A model generated the notes under the pieces. The model saw only the letters and a list, made by a program, of their open reading frames with translations, was not told the DNA's origin and did not search any database. Made by a program: the position numbers and the translations under genes. From positions 1 to 64,000 of the forward strand of contig JANQPN010000080.1 in assembly GCA_028289455.1 (NCBI GenBank): DNA of 64,000 nucleotides, given 5' to 3'. Source of the DNA: Wenzhouxiangellaceae bacterium (GTDB taxonomy: Bacteria > Pseudomonadota > Gammaproteobacteria > Xanthomonadales > Wenzhouxiangellaceae). Shown in pieces: positions 27,928-35,919 of the stretch; the first letter of the stretch is position 1, and every line of letters begins with the position of its first letter.

Positions 27928-29118
27928 TTACTGCATCCTTATTACGCCTCTTAATTCACTTAAATGACAGCACGCTTCACTTAATCCTTCGAAGCCATCC
28001 AGGAAAAACTGCTCATCAATAAATTGAACCTCTATAGAACCGGTATCAACCGCGCCATTGATCAAACGCTGAAAACCGGAAAATCGTTGATCTTCCTGCG
28101 GCAGGTTGATATTAACACCGGCATCAATCACCAGGCTGCCGTTCAATGGGTGGTGTGATAGAGTCAAGCCACCGTTATCAGCCAATTCCCCAAGCATCGG
28201 ATTCAAACGCATACCAACTATGCCGGTCTGATCATTGGTCTGAATGAATATCCCAACCGTACCGCCTGTTGTTGATTCCTGAACTGCACCGATAAAGTTT
28301 CCTCCTCCGGAGCTGATTGCACTGATATCGGCCAGATTGCCGATATCCAAACCATTGCCGCTTTCCGTATTGTTCCCGGCAACGATGGTATTTCGGATAT
28401 TACTGATCGATGAAACAGCATTATTACTGATACCCCCGGCAAAGCTTTCGGCGAAGTTACCGACAATCGTACTGTTTGCAATTTCCAGATCGCCTGACAG
28501 ATTGGCAATAGCGCCACCATCCCCGCTTAAACTGTTATTCCCTGAAAAAGTCGAGTTGCGAATCAGTAATGCTCCCCCACCGGTATTATTAATGGCACCA
28601 CCAACAGAAAATACGCCATCAGCAGTATTGCCTGAAAACACCGACGAAAATACGCTTACTCTTCCTCCACTGTTGTTGATAGCCGCTCCGCTGGTGGCCG
28701 TATTATTAAGAAACTGGGAAAACATAATAGCCACTTCTGAACCGGTTCCGTCAACTGAAATTGCCCCGCCTGATTCAGCGTTACCGTTAATAAAATCCAG
28801 ATTGACAATATCCAGAAAAACACCATCATCAACAATGAATATATTGGTGGTGCTACCACCTGAAATTGCAACCCGAGCCCCTTCCAACCGCCCTTGGATA
28901 CTAATGACTGTTTCAACTTCGATTGGGGAAAGCAAAGTAATGGTTTCGCCAGCCAGGCTGTTGTCAAACCTGATGACAGTCCCTGCAATTTCTACGTCCA
29001 ATACAGCCTGACGCAGTGAGCCTGCACCTGAATCATTAATATTGGTGACCAGTAATTCCTGTGCATTGATTATGCCCGATAAAAGCAGGTATACCCCAAT
29101 AAATAACCTCTGATACAT
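27928..29118 (-). CDS. secreted parallel beta-helix protein, DGFE motif near the end
   Basis: A 396-residue protein with a signal peptide (cleavage near GIINAQ, residue 19). It begins TNINDSGAGSLRQAV, the opening found in many secreted beta-helix proteins with CSLREA-like starts, and continues with repeats rich in Asn, Ser and Gly (INNSGG, INNTGGGALLIRNSTFSGN). The motif DEQFFLDGFE appears near residue 375, but 18 more residues follow, among them CCHLSELRGVIRMQ, unlike the other tails in this window. That extension may be a loss of the original stop codon. A surface or secreted location is likely; no enzyme site is seen. Confidence 0.82.
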   Translation of the reverse strand: MYQRLFIGVYLLLSGIINAQELLVTNINDSGAGSLRQAVLDVEIAGTVIRFDNSLAGETITLLSPIEVETVISIQGRLEGARVAISGGSTTNIFIVDDGVFLDIVNLDFINGNAESGGAISVDGTGSEVAIMFSQFLNNTATSGAAINNSGGRVSVFSSVFSGNTADGVFSVGGAINNTGGGALLIRNSTFSGNNSLSGDGGAIANLSGDLEIANSTIVGNFAESFAGGISNNAVSSISNIRNTIVAGNNTESGNGLDIGNLADISAISSGGGNFIGAVQESTTGGTVGIFIQTNDQTGIVGMRLNPMLGELADNGGLTLSHHPLNGSLVIDAGVNINLPQEDQRFSGFQRLINGAVDTGSIEVQFIDEQFFLDGFEGLSEACCHLSELRGVIRMQ

Positions 29119-29318
29119 TGTTCTATTTTCATTTTATTAACGATAGCGATTACTATCCCATACCACAATGAACTGAAGATTAATGAATAATTGAAGTGTT
29201 ATGATTGATCGAAATATCAAAGGCTTAATAATTTTGCATTCCAACGACTTACTGACACTCGATGTGGATACGACAATGACCTGCCGGTCACAGCAGACAA
29301 ATTTATCAACCTTAATTG

Positions 29319-30473
29319 TTAACTATTTTTAAGCCCGAATAATGGACGGATAACCTTAATCCGCCTTATAAAAAATTCATGCAACACGGCACAGCCACCG
29401 AAGGTCACCAGGATAATCAATAGTGACTCCATACCACCGCCCAAACCCCATTGAATAGCCCAGTATCCGAACACCACAATAATGGTTTGATGCAAAATAT
29501 AATAAGGATAAACTGCCTCTGTAGCATAACTCAGGGTCTTACTCTTGCGATTCAAAAAACGATGCCCATAGCCCAGTATAGCCAGCATCCAGGCCCACAA
29601 ATTGAAAGCAGCAGCTGCGTAGATCAGTCGCAAACCCAGTGAGTCCAACTGGCTGAAATAGAGGTTATACAGTGTCAGCAGAACCGCTGCCATTACTACC
29701 CCCATCAACAAAGCCAAGCCCCTTGCGCTGTCAATCACCTGCCAAACTTCATGCTTATCGGAAATTAGAAAGCCGAATAGAAAAACCGTGAAATAGAACG
29801 CCAGGTTATACCAGTCATTAACCAGATCCAGTGTCTGCGGAAAATAAGGCCTGAGAAACCAGCCATAAACCGCCAGCAACAATGGTGGAACCAGCAATAA
29901 TTTAAGCCTGGGATGGCTCCTGAAGAAAACAGACAAGGCATTGTTTAATGCCTGGCTTCTCAACGGTTTCAATAAAACGATCAACACAAACGAAAAGACC
30001 AGCAGGTACATCAGATACCACAGGTGATTCCAGGTAGGAATCACAATGGAAAAGCTTTGATCAAATGATAAATACCGGCTCCAGAACACCAGATACCCCG
30101 GTTCCAGCTCACCCTTAAAAAGTAGCTCATAGTAACTTTGTGGCGGTATCAGGAAAATTACTGCAAAAATCAGCGGCAGCAGCAATCGCTTCAACCGGCT
30201 CCAGGCAAATAACCCGGTTCGCATCTTCCTTAAAATAATGCTGGTCGCAATACCGGAAATCAGAAACAGCAAAGGCAACCGCCACTGGTTAACAAAAGTC
30301 ATCACACTTTCCAGTACCAGGCTTCTGTGCTCACTTTTGATATGCCAAATCCAGGAAACATACATCATGCCGACGTGGTATAAGATCAACAGAGCAAAAA
30401 CCAGGACCCGCAACCAGTCCAGATCATACCTGCGTGGAATTTGATCTTTTTCATCATCGGCAATCACATTCAT
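29319..30473 (-). CDS. acyltransferase 3 family membrane protein
   Basis: A 384-residue integral membrane protein with about ten hydrophobic helices. The start is the ATG at 30473, with AGGTGA 6 bases upstream; the longer frame would overlap the preceding gene. The first helix carries the family pattern RYDLDWLRVLVFALLILYH, in which the histidine is the conserved catalytic-type residue of acyltransferase 3 proteins (OafA/OpgC-like). These enzymes move acyl groups onto envelope sugars or glucans. The acceptor is unknown here. The gene follows the small membrane protein by 4 bases, so the two are one operon. Confidence 0.82.
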   Translation of the reverse strand: MNVIADDEKDQIPRRYDLDWLRVLVFALLILYHVGMMYVSWIWHIKSEHRSLVLESVMTFVNQWRLPLLFLISGIATSIILRKMRTGLFAWSRLKRLLLPLIFAVIFLIPPQSYYELLFKGELEPGYLVFWSRYLSFDQSFSIVIPTWNHLWYLMYLLVFSFVLIVLLKPLRSQALNNALSVFFRSHPRLKLLLVPPLLLAVYGWFLRPYFPQTLDLVNDWYNLAFYFTVFLFGFLISDKHEVWQVIDSARGLALLMGVVMAAVLLTLYNLYFSQLDSLGLRLIYAAAAFNLWAWMLAILGYGHRFLNRKSKTLSYATEAVYPYYILHQTIIVVFGYWAIQWGLGGGMESLLIILVTFGGCAVLHEFFIRRIKVIRPLFGLKNS

Positions 30474-30477
30474 GACA

Positions 30478-30981
30478 TCACCTGGCTGCCATATGCATGA
30501 CATATATCGCAGCATCGCGAATATCGAACACAAAGGAAATGATGATCACGACGGTTACCCACCCGCACCATAGTGCATAGAACGAACGTTGCTTAATAAA
30601 TATTCGGCGTTTAAGCAGAAGGAACAGAGCCGGTGACCAGCAGATCAAATGTACCAGCGCCACAAAACCGGATAACACCACAATACCCAGCATGGGAGCG
30701 AACCATTTGGTGATCAGCAGAGCCACAATCACACCAACCACCACCACACGGGCTTCAATGTGCTTCCGGACAAACAGCAACCCTGCTGCAAATGTGACTA
30801 ACATGAAATACAGCCAGATTTTTATGACCGTTGGCGTGTTCGCCATGCCTTCTGAATTCCAAACCTGCAATGCCTGATGTCCAGACTCATAGGATTGGGC
30901 CAGTGATACGGTTGTAATCAATAACCCGGTGATAGCTAATGATATTGACTGAACAGGCAGTCGTCCGATAGTGCTAAGCAT
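30478..30981 (-). CDS. multi-spanning membrane protein, unknown
   Basis: A 167-residue protein with about four to five hydrophobic helices, a short charged loop (RKHIEAR) and a basic cytoplasmic segment (LLKRRIFIKQR). I use the ATG at 30981, with GGAA 6 bases upstream. A GTG 81 bases earlier would add 27 residues with a poor ribosome-binding site. No family is recognisable. It is directly followed by the acyltransferase gene and preceded, 111 bases away on the same strand, by the TetR gene, so the three may form one transcript under TetR control. Confidence 0.7.
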   Translation of the reverse strand: MLSTIGRLPVQSISLAITGLLITTVSLAQSYESGHQALQVWNSEGMANTPTVIKIWLYFMLVTFAAGLLFVRKHIEARVVVVGVIVALLITKWFAPMLGIVVLSGFVALVHLICWSPALFLLLKRRIFIKQRSFYALWCGWVTVVIIISFVFDIRDAAIYVMHMAAR

Positions 30982-31092
30982 AGTATTCCAGGCAATAAGC
31001 TGGCGCACAGTATAGCGTGATGCTTGATTTACCTTACCAACGCCAATCAAAAGCGCATTCACCCATATGCTCTTATCAGACGCTTACGTTGG

Positions 31093-31644
31093 CTAATCGA
31101 CTTTTTCATCCAGTAGCAACTGATTCAATTGCTGAAAATTCAACCTCCGCTGGGCGATATTGGGTTGCTGCCGGGATAATTGATCACCTAATTGAAAGTA
31201 ATAGAGCACCCTGGCCCGAAATTGAGCTTCTGGCTGGGCATAACCGGCTCTCTCAAATAATGAAGTGACAAATACCAAGCGCTGTTCGTCAAGGGCATGC
31301 ACTGCTTGAGCAGCTCTATCATCCTGATAAGCCCACAATCGCATGGCTACATCATGCTGGCTGTTTTTGGAACGGATATGTTTCAAGGTAGCTTGAATGC
31401 GTTTGCGGGCATCAGCTTTACTGGCCTTAAGCTTTGCCAGATAGCCTTCCTGTGTTTGCTGCCAGAATGCAATCATCGCCAACAGAAAGTCGTCCAGGTT
31501 TTTGAAATGCCAGTAAAAGCTGCCGCGGGTAATATCCAAACGCTTTGCTATCAGATCAGCTTTTACACCTTTGATTCCTTGCTGATACAAAGCTGCCATC
31601 CCGGCATCTATCCAATCCTGGCGTGTTAAATCCGGCTTTTCCAT
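31093..31644 (-). CDS. TetR family transcriptional regulator
   Basis: A 183-residue repressor-type protein. The N-terminal helix-turn-helix occupies about residues 8-50 (DLIAKRLDITRGSFYWHFKNLDDFL), followed by a helical ligand domain. I start it at the ATG at 31644; longer in-frame starts exist upstream but would run through the promoter region. Its start codon overlaps a perfect 14-base palindrome, and a similar palindrome lies 48 bases further on at the start of the divergent membrane-protein transcript. This supports self-regulation and control of that gene. The inducer is unknown. Confidence 0.9.
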   Translation of the reverse strand: MEKPDLTRQDWIDAGMAALYQQGIKGVKADLIAKRLDITRGSFYWHFKNLDDFLLAMIAFWQQTQEGYLAKLKASKADARKRIQATLKHIRSKNSQHDVAMRLWAYQDDRAAQAVHALDEQRLVFVTSLFERAGYAQPEAQFRARVLYYFQLGDQLSRQQPNIAQRRLNFQQLNQLLLDEKVD

Positions 31645-31656
31645 ACAGTACTGTAT
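31643..31656. promoter_or_regulatory. operator O1 for TetR
   Basis: ATACAGTACTGTAT is a perfect 14-base palindrome. It overlaps both the tetR start codon and the first base of the -35 element (31656-31661) of the divergent promoter. Confidence 0.7.
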
Positions 31657-31684
31657 TGACATTCGTTTAGCTACTGCATATATT
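31656..31684 (+). promoter_or_regulatory. promoter of the TetR-controlled membrane-protein gene
   Basis: A consensus TTGACA (31656-31661) is separated by 17 bases from TATATT (31679-31684). Transcription would start near 31691, inside operator O2, 28 bases before the start codon of the gene at 31719. Confidence 0.75.
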
Positions 31685-31688
31685 ATCA

Positions 31689-31706
31689 CCATACAGCAGT
31701 GTATGG
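31689..31706. promoter_or_regulatory. operator O2 for TetR
   Basis: CCATACAGCAGTGTATGG has perfect 7-base arms. Its ATACA/TGTAT core matches O1, with centres 48 bases apart. It covers the predicted transcription start of the divergent gene. Confidence 0.68.
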
Positions 31707-31718
31707 AAAAATGAGGAC

Positions 31719-32294
31719 ATGGCTATGGATTTTTCACAAACCAATTGGACGCTGGTTGGCTTTCCGGTAATGGCTGTTGCACTGAGTGTGTTTGTTTACT
31801 ACGCCTGCAAACGTCAATGGAGCTGGCCGGCACTGTTAATTGGAGCAGCTCATTTGCCCTTGGCATTTATGCATGCTGTCGCCCCTTTCAGAGGTGTACT
31901 GGACCCCAGTTATCCGGGCTATGGATCCGGCCTTATCAGAGCCACTAACAGCTTTGATATTTTTGTGTTCTCGAGCTTAATGCTTATCGGGGCTACTTTG
32001 TGTGCTGTTATTGCCGTACAGAACAGGCCGGGCATCAGAAATGCATTTATCGTTGCCTTTGACGCAATGGTGCTGATCCTGCTGGCTACGCCTGTCATTG
32101 GTCAATTGCTCAGTGGCGAATTCACTAATACCAGGGTCGAATTTGGCGAATACCTTCAGTTTGGCGGGTTCTCAGCATTTTTGTTTGAATTCAGCCTCAT
32201 TGCCGTACCTTTTGCTGCCGGTTTGCTCTGGGCCTGGAAGAAAATGAATCAAGAATCTGACCAGCTATCCGAAAACAACCCGGTGACTTATTGA
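31719..32294 (+). CDS. membrane protein under TetR control
   Basis: A 191-residue protein with about five hydrophobic helices and a hydrophilic C-terminal tail. GAGGAC lies directly before the ATG; an alternative ATG two codons later has better spacing. It is divergent from tetR and shares its operators. I do not recognise the family and see no transporter signature. Its last 7 bases overlap the convergent amidohydrolase-fusion gene. By position it could be an efflux-related or stress-related membrane protein regulated by the TetR ligand, but this is an inference. Confidence 0.72.
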   Translation: MAMDFSQTNWTLVGFPVMAVALSVFVYYACKRQWSWPALLIGAAHLPLAFMHAVAPFRGVLDPSYPGYGSGLIRATNSFDIFVFSSLMLIGATLCAVIAVQNRPGIRNAFIVAFDAMVLILLATPVIGQLLSGEFTNTRVEFGEYLQFGGFSAFLFEFSLIAVPFAAGLLWAWKKMNQESDQLSENNPVTY

Positions 32295-34801
32295 ACAATG
32301 TCGCTGCCGTCACGCGGTTCCAGCTTCTGATTATTAAAATTGAAACGCAGTACACCGGTGATGCTGGTGAACATCACGCCCGACATCGGCAACGGATTGA
32401 GTTGATGCATTAAATCACCAATCAACAGGGTGTTATCAACTTCGAATTCACCAAAGCCGTTGTCCTGCATCGTTACCGTAACATTCTGCACCTGAACCAG
32501 TACACCCTCCAGGCTGGTCGGCATCGGGCCGGATACATCGCTCGGGTTGACCACTTCCGGCGCAGGTAACGGGTTGCCCGATGAAAGCAACTGGAAGGAA
32601 ACATCCTGCAATTGAGTCTGACCGAAGAAGAAACTCACGGTGCCTTCCAGGACATCAATCCGATCCCCCTGACTGATACTGATACCGCACTGTGTAGATG
32701 AGTCAAAAGCAAACACAGCAGAATCATCCACACCCTCAAAGCCCGGATCGCCGGAGACAGTCTGCAGGAAGTAACCCGTGCCTTCTGCACAGGCCGTTAC
32801 CAGCACATTGGGAATAGCAACCATACCGGTTGCCTCACCCCGCTTGACCGCATAAATCGTTGTCGGTCCACCGGTACATTCGATCAGTACATCCGTGATA
32901 TCTCCTGATCCGGTAATTCCTGTGTTGTTCAGTGGGATGCAGACCTGATCATTCGGCGCCGTGTCCACACCCACAAAATAATTTGTAGATACAGGCAACA
33001 ATGTATTAAATGCGAATGGTCCGTTGTCAGCAATCGGTAATTCTTCCACGCCGTTAACCTGCAATACCAACCCGGGTGAAACCAGTCCCTGAACAACACC
33101 GCCTACACCCACGTCACTTTCAAATCCATCGGCATACATAATGTCTTCATTAACTTCCGGCTGGTCATCACAGATATCACCTATACCATCCAGATCCAGA
33201 TCTGCCTGCTGCATGTTGCCGAACGGCAATGGCGGATTAAAGTGATCAGGACAGTTATCACTGGCATCAGGAACCCCGTCGCCGTCCATATCACCACCCA
33301 CGGGCAGCCCATCAAATAATGGCGCCAGGCCCACCGTCCGTTCAGGCAGGCAGGTACGTTCACCAGTGATTGGAACACCACAGGCGGCAATTGGCGTACT
33401 GAAACCAACTGGAAACGGAGCACCGGTTTCACGCTGCGCACATATCCGCCGGCTTTGACCGCAAACGGTTAATGTTTCACAGTCCGGATCGGCAGCCCCC
33501 AGATCTTCCATCAGCATCGCATCCCCGTATACAGGTGTGCCGGCTTTCAACACCAACAGCACATCTGATTCGTCTGCCTCAGTAACCACCGCGTATCCCT
33601 GGTTTCCACCAGAATCAAATAATGTAATATCGGCCAGCAATCCCAGTTGCAGACTACCGATATCAGCCTCCATTCCAGCCGCTAAGGCAGGATTTTCCGT
33701 CACCATCCCAAACAACTGACGGTCACTGAATGCATTATTCAGATAGGTGGTATTGAAATCCCTTGCGCACTGCAATTCCCGCATCAGATTAAGTGAACCA
33801 GTCGGCGACCAGCGGCTGCCCAGTAGCAGATTCACGGATGAATTTCGCATCAGAGAAACCGGCGCGGTCAAGCCATATAAGCTGATGTCGCTGCGTGGAG
33901 ACCATATCAATGATGTCGATTTGATCCGCATCTCAGCTGCCGATGCCCCTCTAAGTGAAATTCCATGCCTGACAGCAGCACCGGGAATCGCATCAACTCC
34001 CTGACCGGAATTTTCCGACAGGCAGGTGAATTCATTTTGTGCCCTGGCGTCTATACCTTCTGCCACAGTGGGTAAATATGGCGTACCCGGATTGATGTCT
34101 GGAAGCTCGGGATAATTGCAATTATTGGTCATTGACTGTCCACTTGAATCACCCAGCGGGAAAACATCCTGATGCCATGCTGGGGTAGTAATTCCATCCA
34201 GCTTTTGGACGTCAGTCAGGTTTCGCACCAAATTATCCACACCACCAATGCCTGCAACCGAAGTCACGCCATTCACAACAGCCCGCAACTCTCCCCATAC
34301 AACTGAACCCGAATCCGGCGTGATGTTGAGCACCGAATGCCCGCCTTGGCCTAATCGCCAGTCATGACGGTGCTCAAAGCGTTCCGTGCCATGATCTACC
34401 GGCAAACCATCGGAAAAGTTTAGGTCATTGTATGCATTGATCAGCCCCGGCGATAAGCTGGTGCCGGGACAAACCAGTAATGTGGCCGTATCGGCGCCCG
34501 GCTCAGCAGAACAGTCGCAGGCTGCACAGGCAATCCGGCCATCAGCACCGATCAACAAATCACCGTTAACCAGTACATTATCTGAAGTAAGCACATCAGC
34601 CTGTATCAGCAGCAGGTTACTGCCTGCCTGAAAACTGCAGAACCCGGCAGGTGGTTCAGGCAATGAGTCTCGGCATTGAATGATCGTTCCGCCATCCGGC
34701 GCAGACAATTGAGGGAGCTGGCCTTTGGCCGGTGACACAAATGCAAGCAACAGCAAACCCGCAACAAACAGAATACTAAACCGCCCGGAATCCATACACA
34801 T
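32288..34801 (-). CDS. secreted amidohydrolase-like protein lacking metal ligands, with TSP3-like and OB-like extensions
   Basis: An 837-residue protein. AGGAG lies 6 bases before the ATG, and a signal peptide ends near SPAKGQ (residue 28). Residues about 60-420 align by eye with amidohydrolases (PGLINA, AEGIDA, VRHG, WSPRSD, LYG, GSxWSPTGSLNLMREL). The metal-binding HxH is replaced (Tyr124, Asp126), the next histidine position is Thr245, and the late aspartate is Arg330; only His279 remains. Residues about 485-545 resemble calcium-binding type-3 repeats and end in EDIMYADGFES, the DGFE motif seen at the C-termini of other proteins here. A beta-rich part and an OB-like part follow. Hydrolase activity is therefore unlikely. 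Confidence 0.8.
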   Translation of the reverse strand: MCMDSGRFSILFVAGLLLLAFVSPAKGQLPQLSAPDGGTIIQCRDSLPEPPAGFCSFQAGSNLLLIQADVLTSDNVLVNGDLLIGADGRIACAACDCSAEPGADTATLLVCPGTSLSPGLINAYNDLNFSDGLPVDHGTERFEHRHDWRLGQGGHSVLNITPDSGSVVWGELRAVVNGVTSVAGIGGVDNLVRNLTDVQKLDGITTPAWHQDVFPLGDSSGQSMTNNCNYPELPDINPGTPYLPTVAEGIDARAQNEFTCLSENSGQGVDAIPGAAVRHGISLRGASAAEMRIKSTSLIWSPRSDISLYGLTAPVSLMRNSSVNLLLGSRWSPTGSLNLMRELQCARDFNTTYLNNAFSDRQLFGMVTENPALAAGMEADIGSLQLGLLADITLFDSGGNQGYAVVTEADESDVLLVLKAGTPVYGDAMLMEDLGAADPDCETLTVCGQSRRICAQRETGAPFPVGFSTPIAACGVPITGERTCLPERTVGLAPLFDGLPVGGDMDGDGVPDASDNCPDHFNPPLPFGNMQQADLDLDGIGDICDDQPEVNEDIMYADGFESDVGVGGVVQGLVSPGLVLQVNGVEELPIADNGPFAFNTLLPVSTNYFVGVDTAPNDQVCIPLNNTGITGSGDITDVLIECTGGPTTIYAVKRGEATGMVAIPNVLVTACAEGTGYFLQTVSGDPGFEGVDDSAVFAFDSSTQCGISISQGDRIDVLEGTVSFFFGQTQLQDVSFQLLSSGNPLPAPEVVNPSDVSGPMPTSLEGVLVQVQNVTVTMQDNGFGEFEVDNTLLIGDLMHQLNPLPMSGVMFTSITGVLRFNFNNQKLEPRDGSDIVQ

Positions 34802-34927
34802 AGGTTGCTCCTAGGGTCTGTGCACTGTTGAGTGCCGTTACTTGATTGTTATATCACTGATTTATCTTAGCCTAAATTAAGTAAAGCCTTCCATATAAAG
34901 ACGATAGCAGGCTGAAATTACCGGATA

Positions 34928-35779
34928 TCAGTCCCGTGTTACTGTCTTGATGATATAACCGCCGGAGCGTTCATCTCTTTCCATATCCACCAGCCCCCTC
35001 TGATCGGCTTCCTGCAGTAAATCACCAAATGACCTGAAACCGTAATAACTTTCGCTGAATGCCGGATGCCGACGTTTAAGCGTCTGTTTGATCATAGATG
35101 CCCAGACACGATCACCACGCTCATCAATCAGCTCTTCGGCAGTATCCAGAACCAGGTCAATTCCAGCGTCTTTCTTCGCGCTTTCACTGCCCGAGTCACT
35201 GGATTGGGTTTGCTTGGTAGTGGTTTTTTTAGTGGTGCTTTTTTTCCCGGACAAAGCCTTTTTCACCGGTTGCTTGCGCTGTGTTTTTTTCTTGTCACTG
35301 GCCCTGATGAGATCATCATATAGAAGGAACTCATCACAATTGCTCATCAGCAGCTCAGATGTGCTTTGCTTCACACCAACACCGATCACCAGTTTGGCGT
35401 TTTCACGCAACTTGCTGACCAGCGGTGAGAAATCCGAGTCGCCACTGATAATCACAAAGGTATTAATGTGATCTTTGGTGTAACACAAATCCAAAGCATC
35501 CACTACCATGCGTATATCTGCTGAGTTTTTCCCCGACTGCCGCGTATGCGGTATTTCAATCAGTTCAAATGCAGCTTCATGCATCACCGATTTGAATTGC
35601 TTGTAACGCTCCCAATCACAATAGGCTTTTTTGACCACAATATTGCCTTTCAGCAACAAGCGTTCCAATACAAGCTGCATGTCGAATTTTGGGTAGTTGG
35701 CATCGCGCACACCCAGCGCTACATTTTCGAAGTCACAGAAAAGCGCAAGATTATTATCAATATTAACGGTATTGGCCAT
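34928..35779 (-). CDS. NYN domain protein with LOTUS/OST-HTH domain (LabA-like)
   Basis: A 283-residue cytoplasmic protein. Residues about 7-150 are a NYN (PIN-like) nuclease domain: FCDFENVA supplies the first acidic site, with KNSADIRMVVDAL and ISGDSDFSPLV as the other metal-binding acidic motifs. A Lys/Thr/Ser-rich linker (about 165-205) leads to a C-terminal LOTUS/OST-type winged helix (about 210-280, including YGFRSFGDLLQEA). Such proteins are taken to be RNA-acting. I use the ATG at 35779 (GGAA upstream); an ATG 12 codons earlier is possible. The gene stands alone between the two secreted-protein genes on the same strand. Confidence 0.88.
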   Translation of the reverse strand: MANTVNIDNNLALFCDFENVALGVRDANYPKFDMQLVLERLLLKGNIVVKKAYCDWERYKQFKSVMHEAAFELIEIPHTRQSGKNSADIRMVVDALDLCYTKDHINTFVIISGDSDFSPLVSKLRENAKLVIGVGVKQSTSELLMSNCDEFLLYDDLIRASDKKKTQRKQPVKKALSGKKSTTKKTTTKQTQSSDSGSESAKKDAGIDLVLDTAEELIDERGDRVWASMIKQTLKRRHPAFSESYYGFRSFGDLLQEADQRGLVDMERDERSGGYIIKTVTRD

Positions 35780-35919
35780 CCGGATTCCGTCATTAAGCCC
35801 ATTCACATAACTCATTATTGCACTGTTACCCGGATTATTCCCGTTTACCGCGCTGCACTGTAGTTTGAAAAGCCTATCTACAGTGGATACACCAGCTTCC
35901 TTTTAGAAGGATTTTCAGG

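Noticed and set aside
28337..29011. 224-codon open frame antisense to the beta-helix gene
   Set aside because: It is a Pro/Leu-rich shadow of the Asn/Gly repeats on the minus strand.
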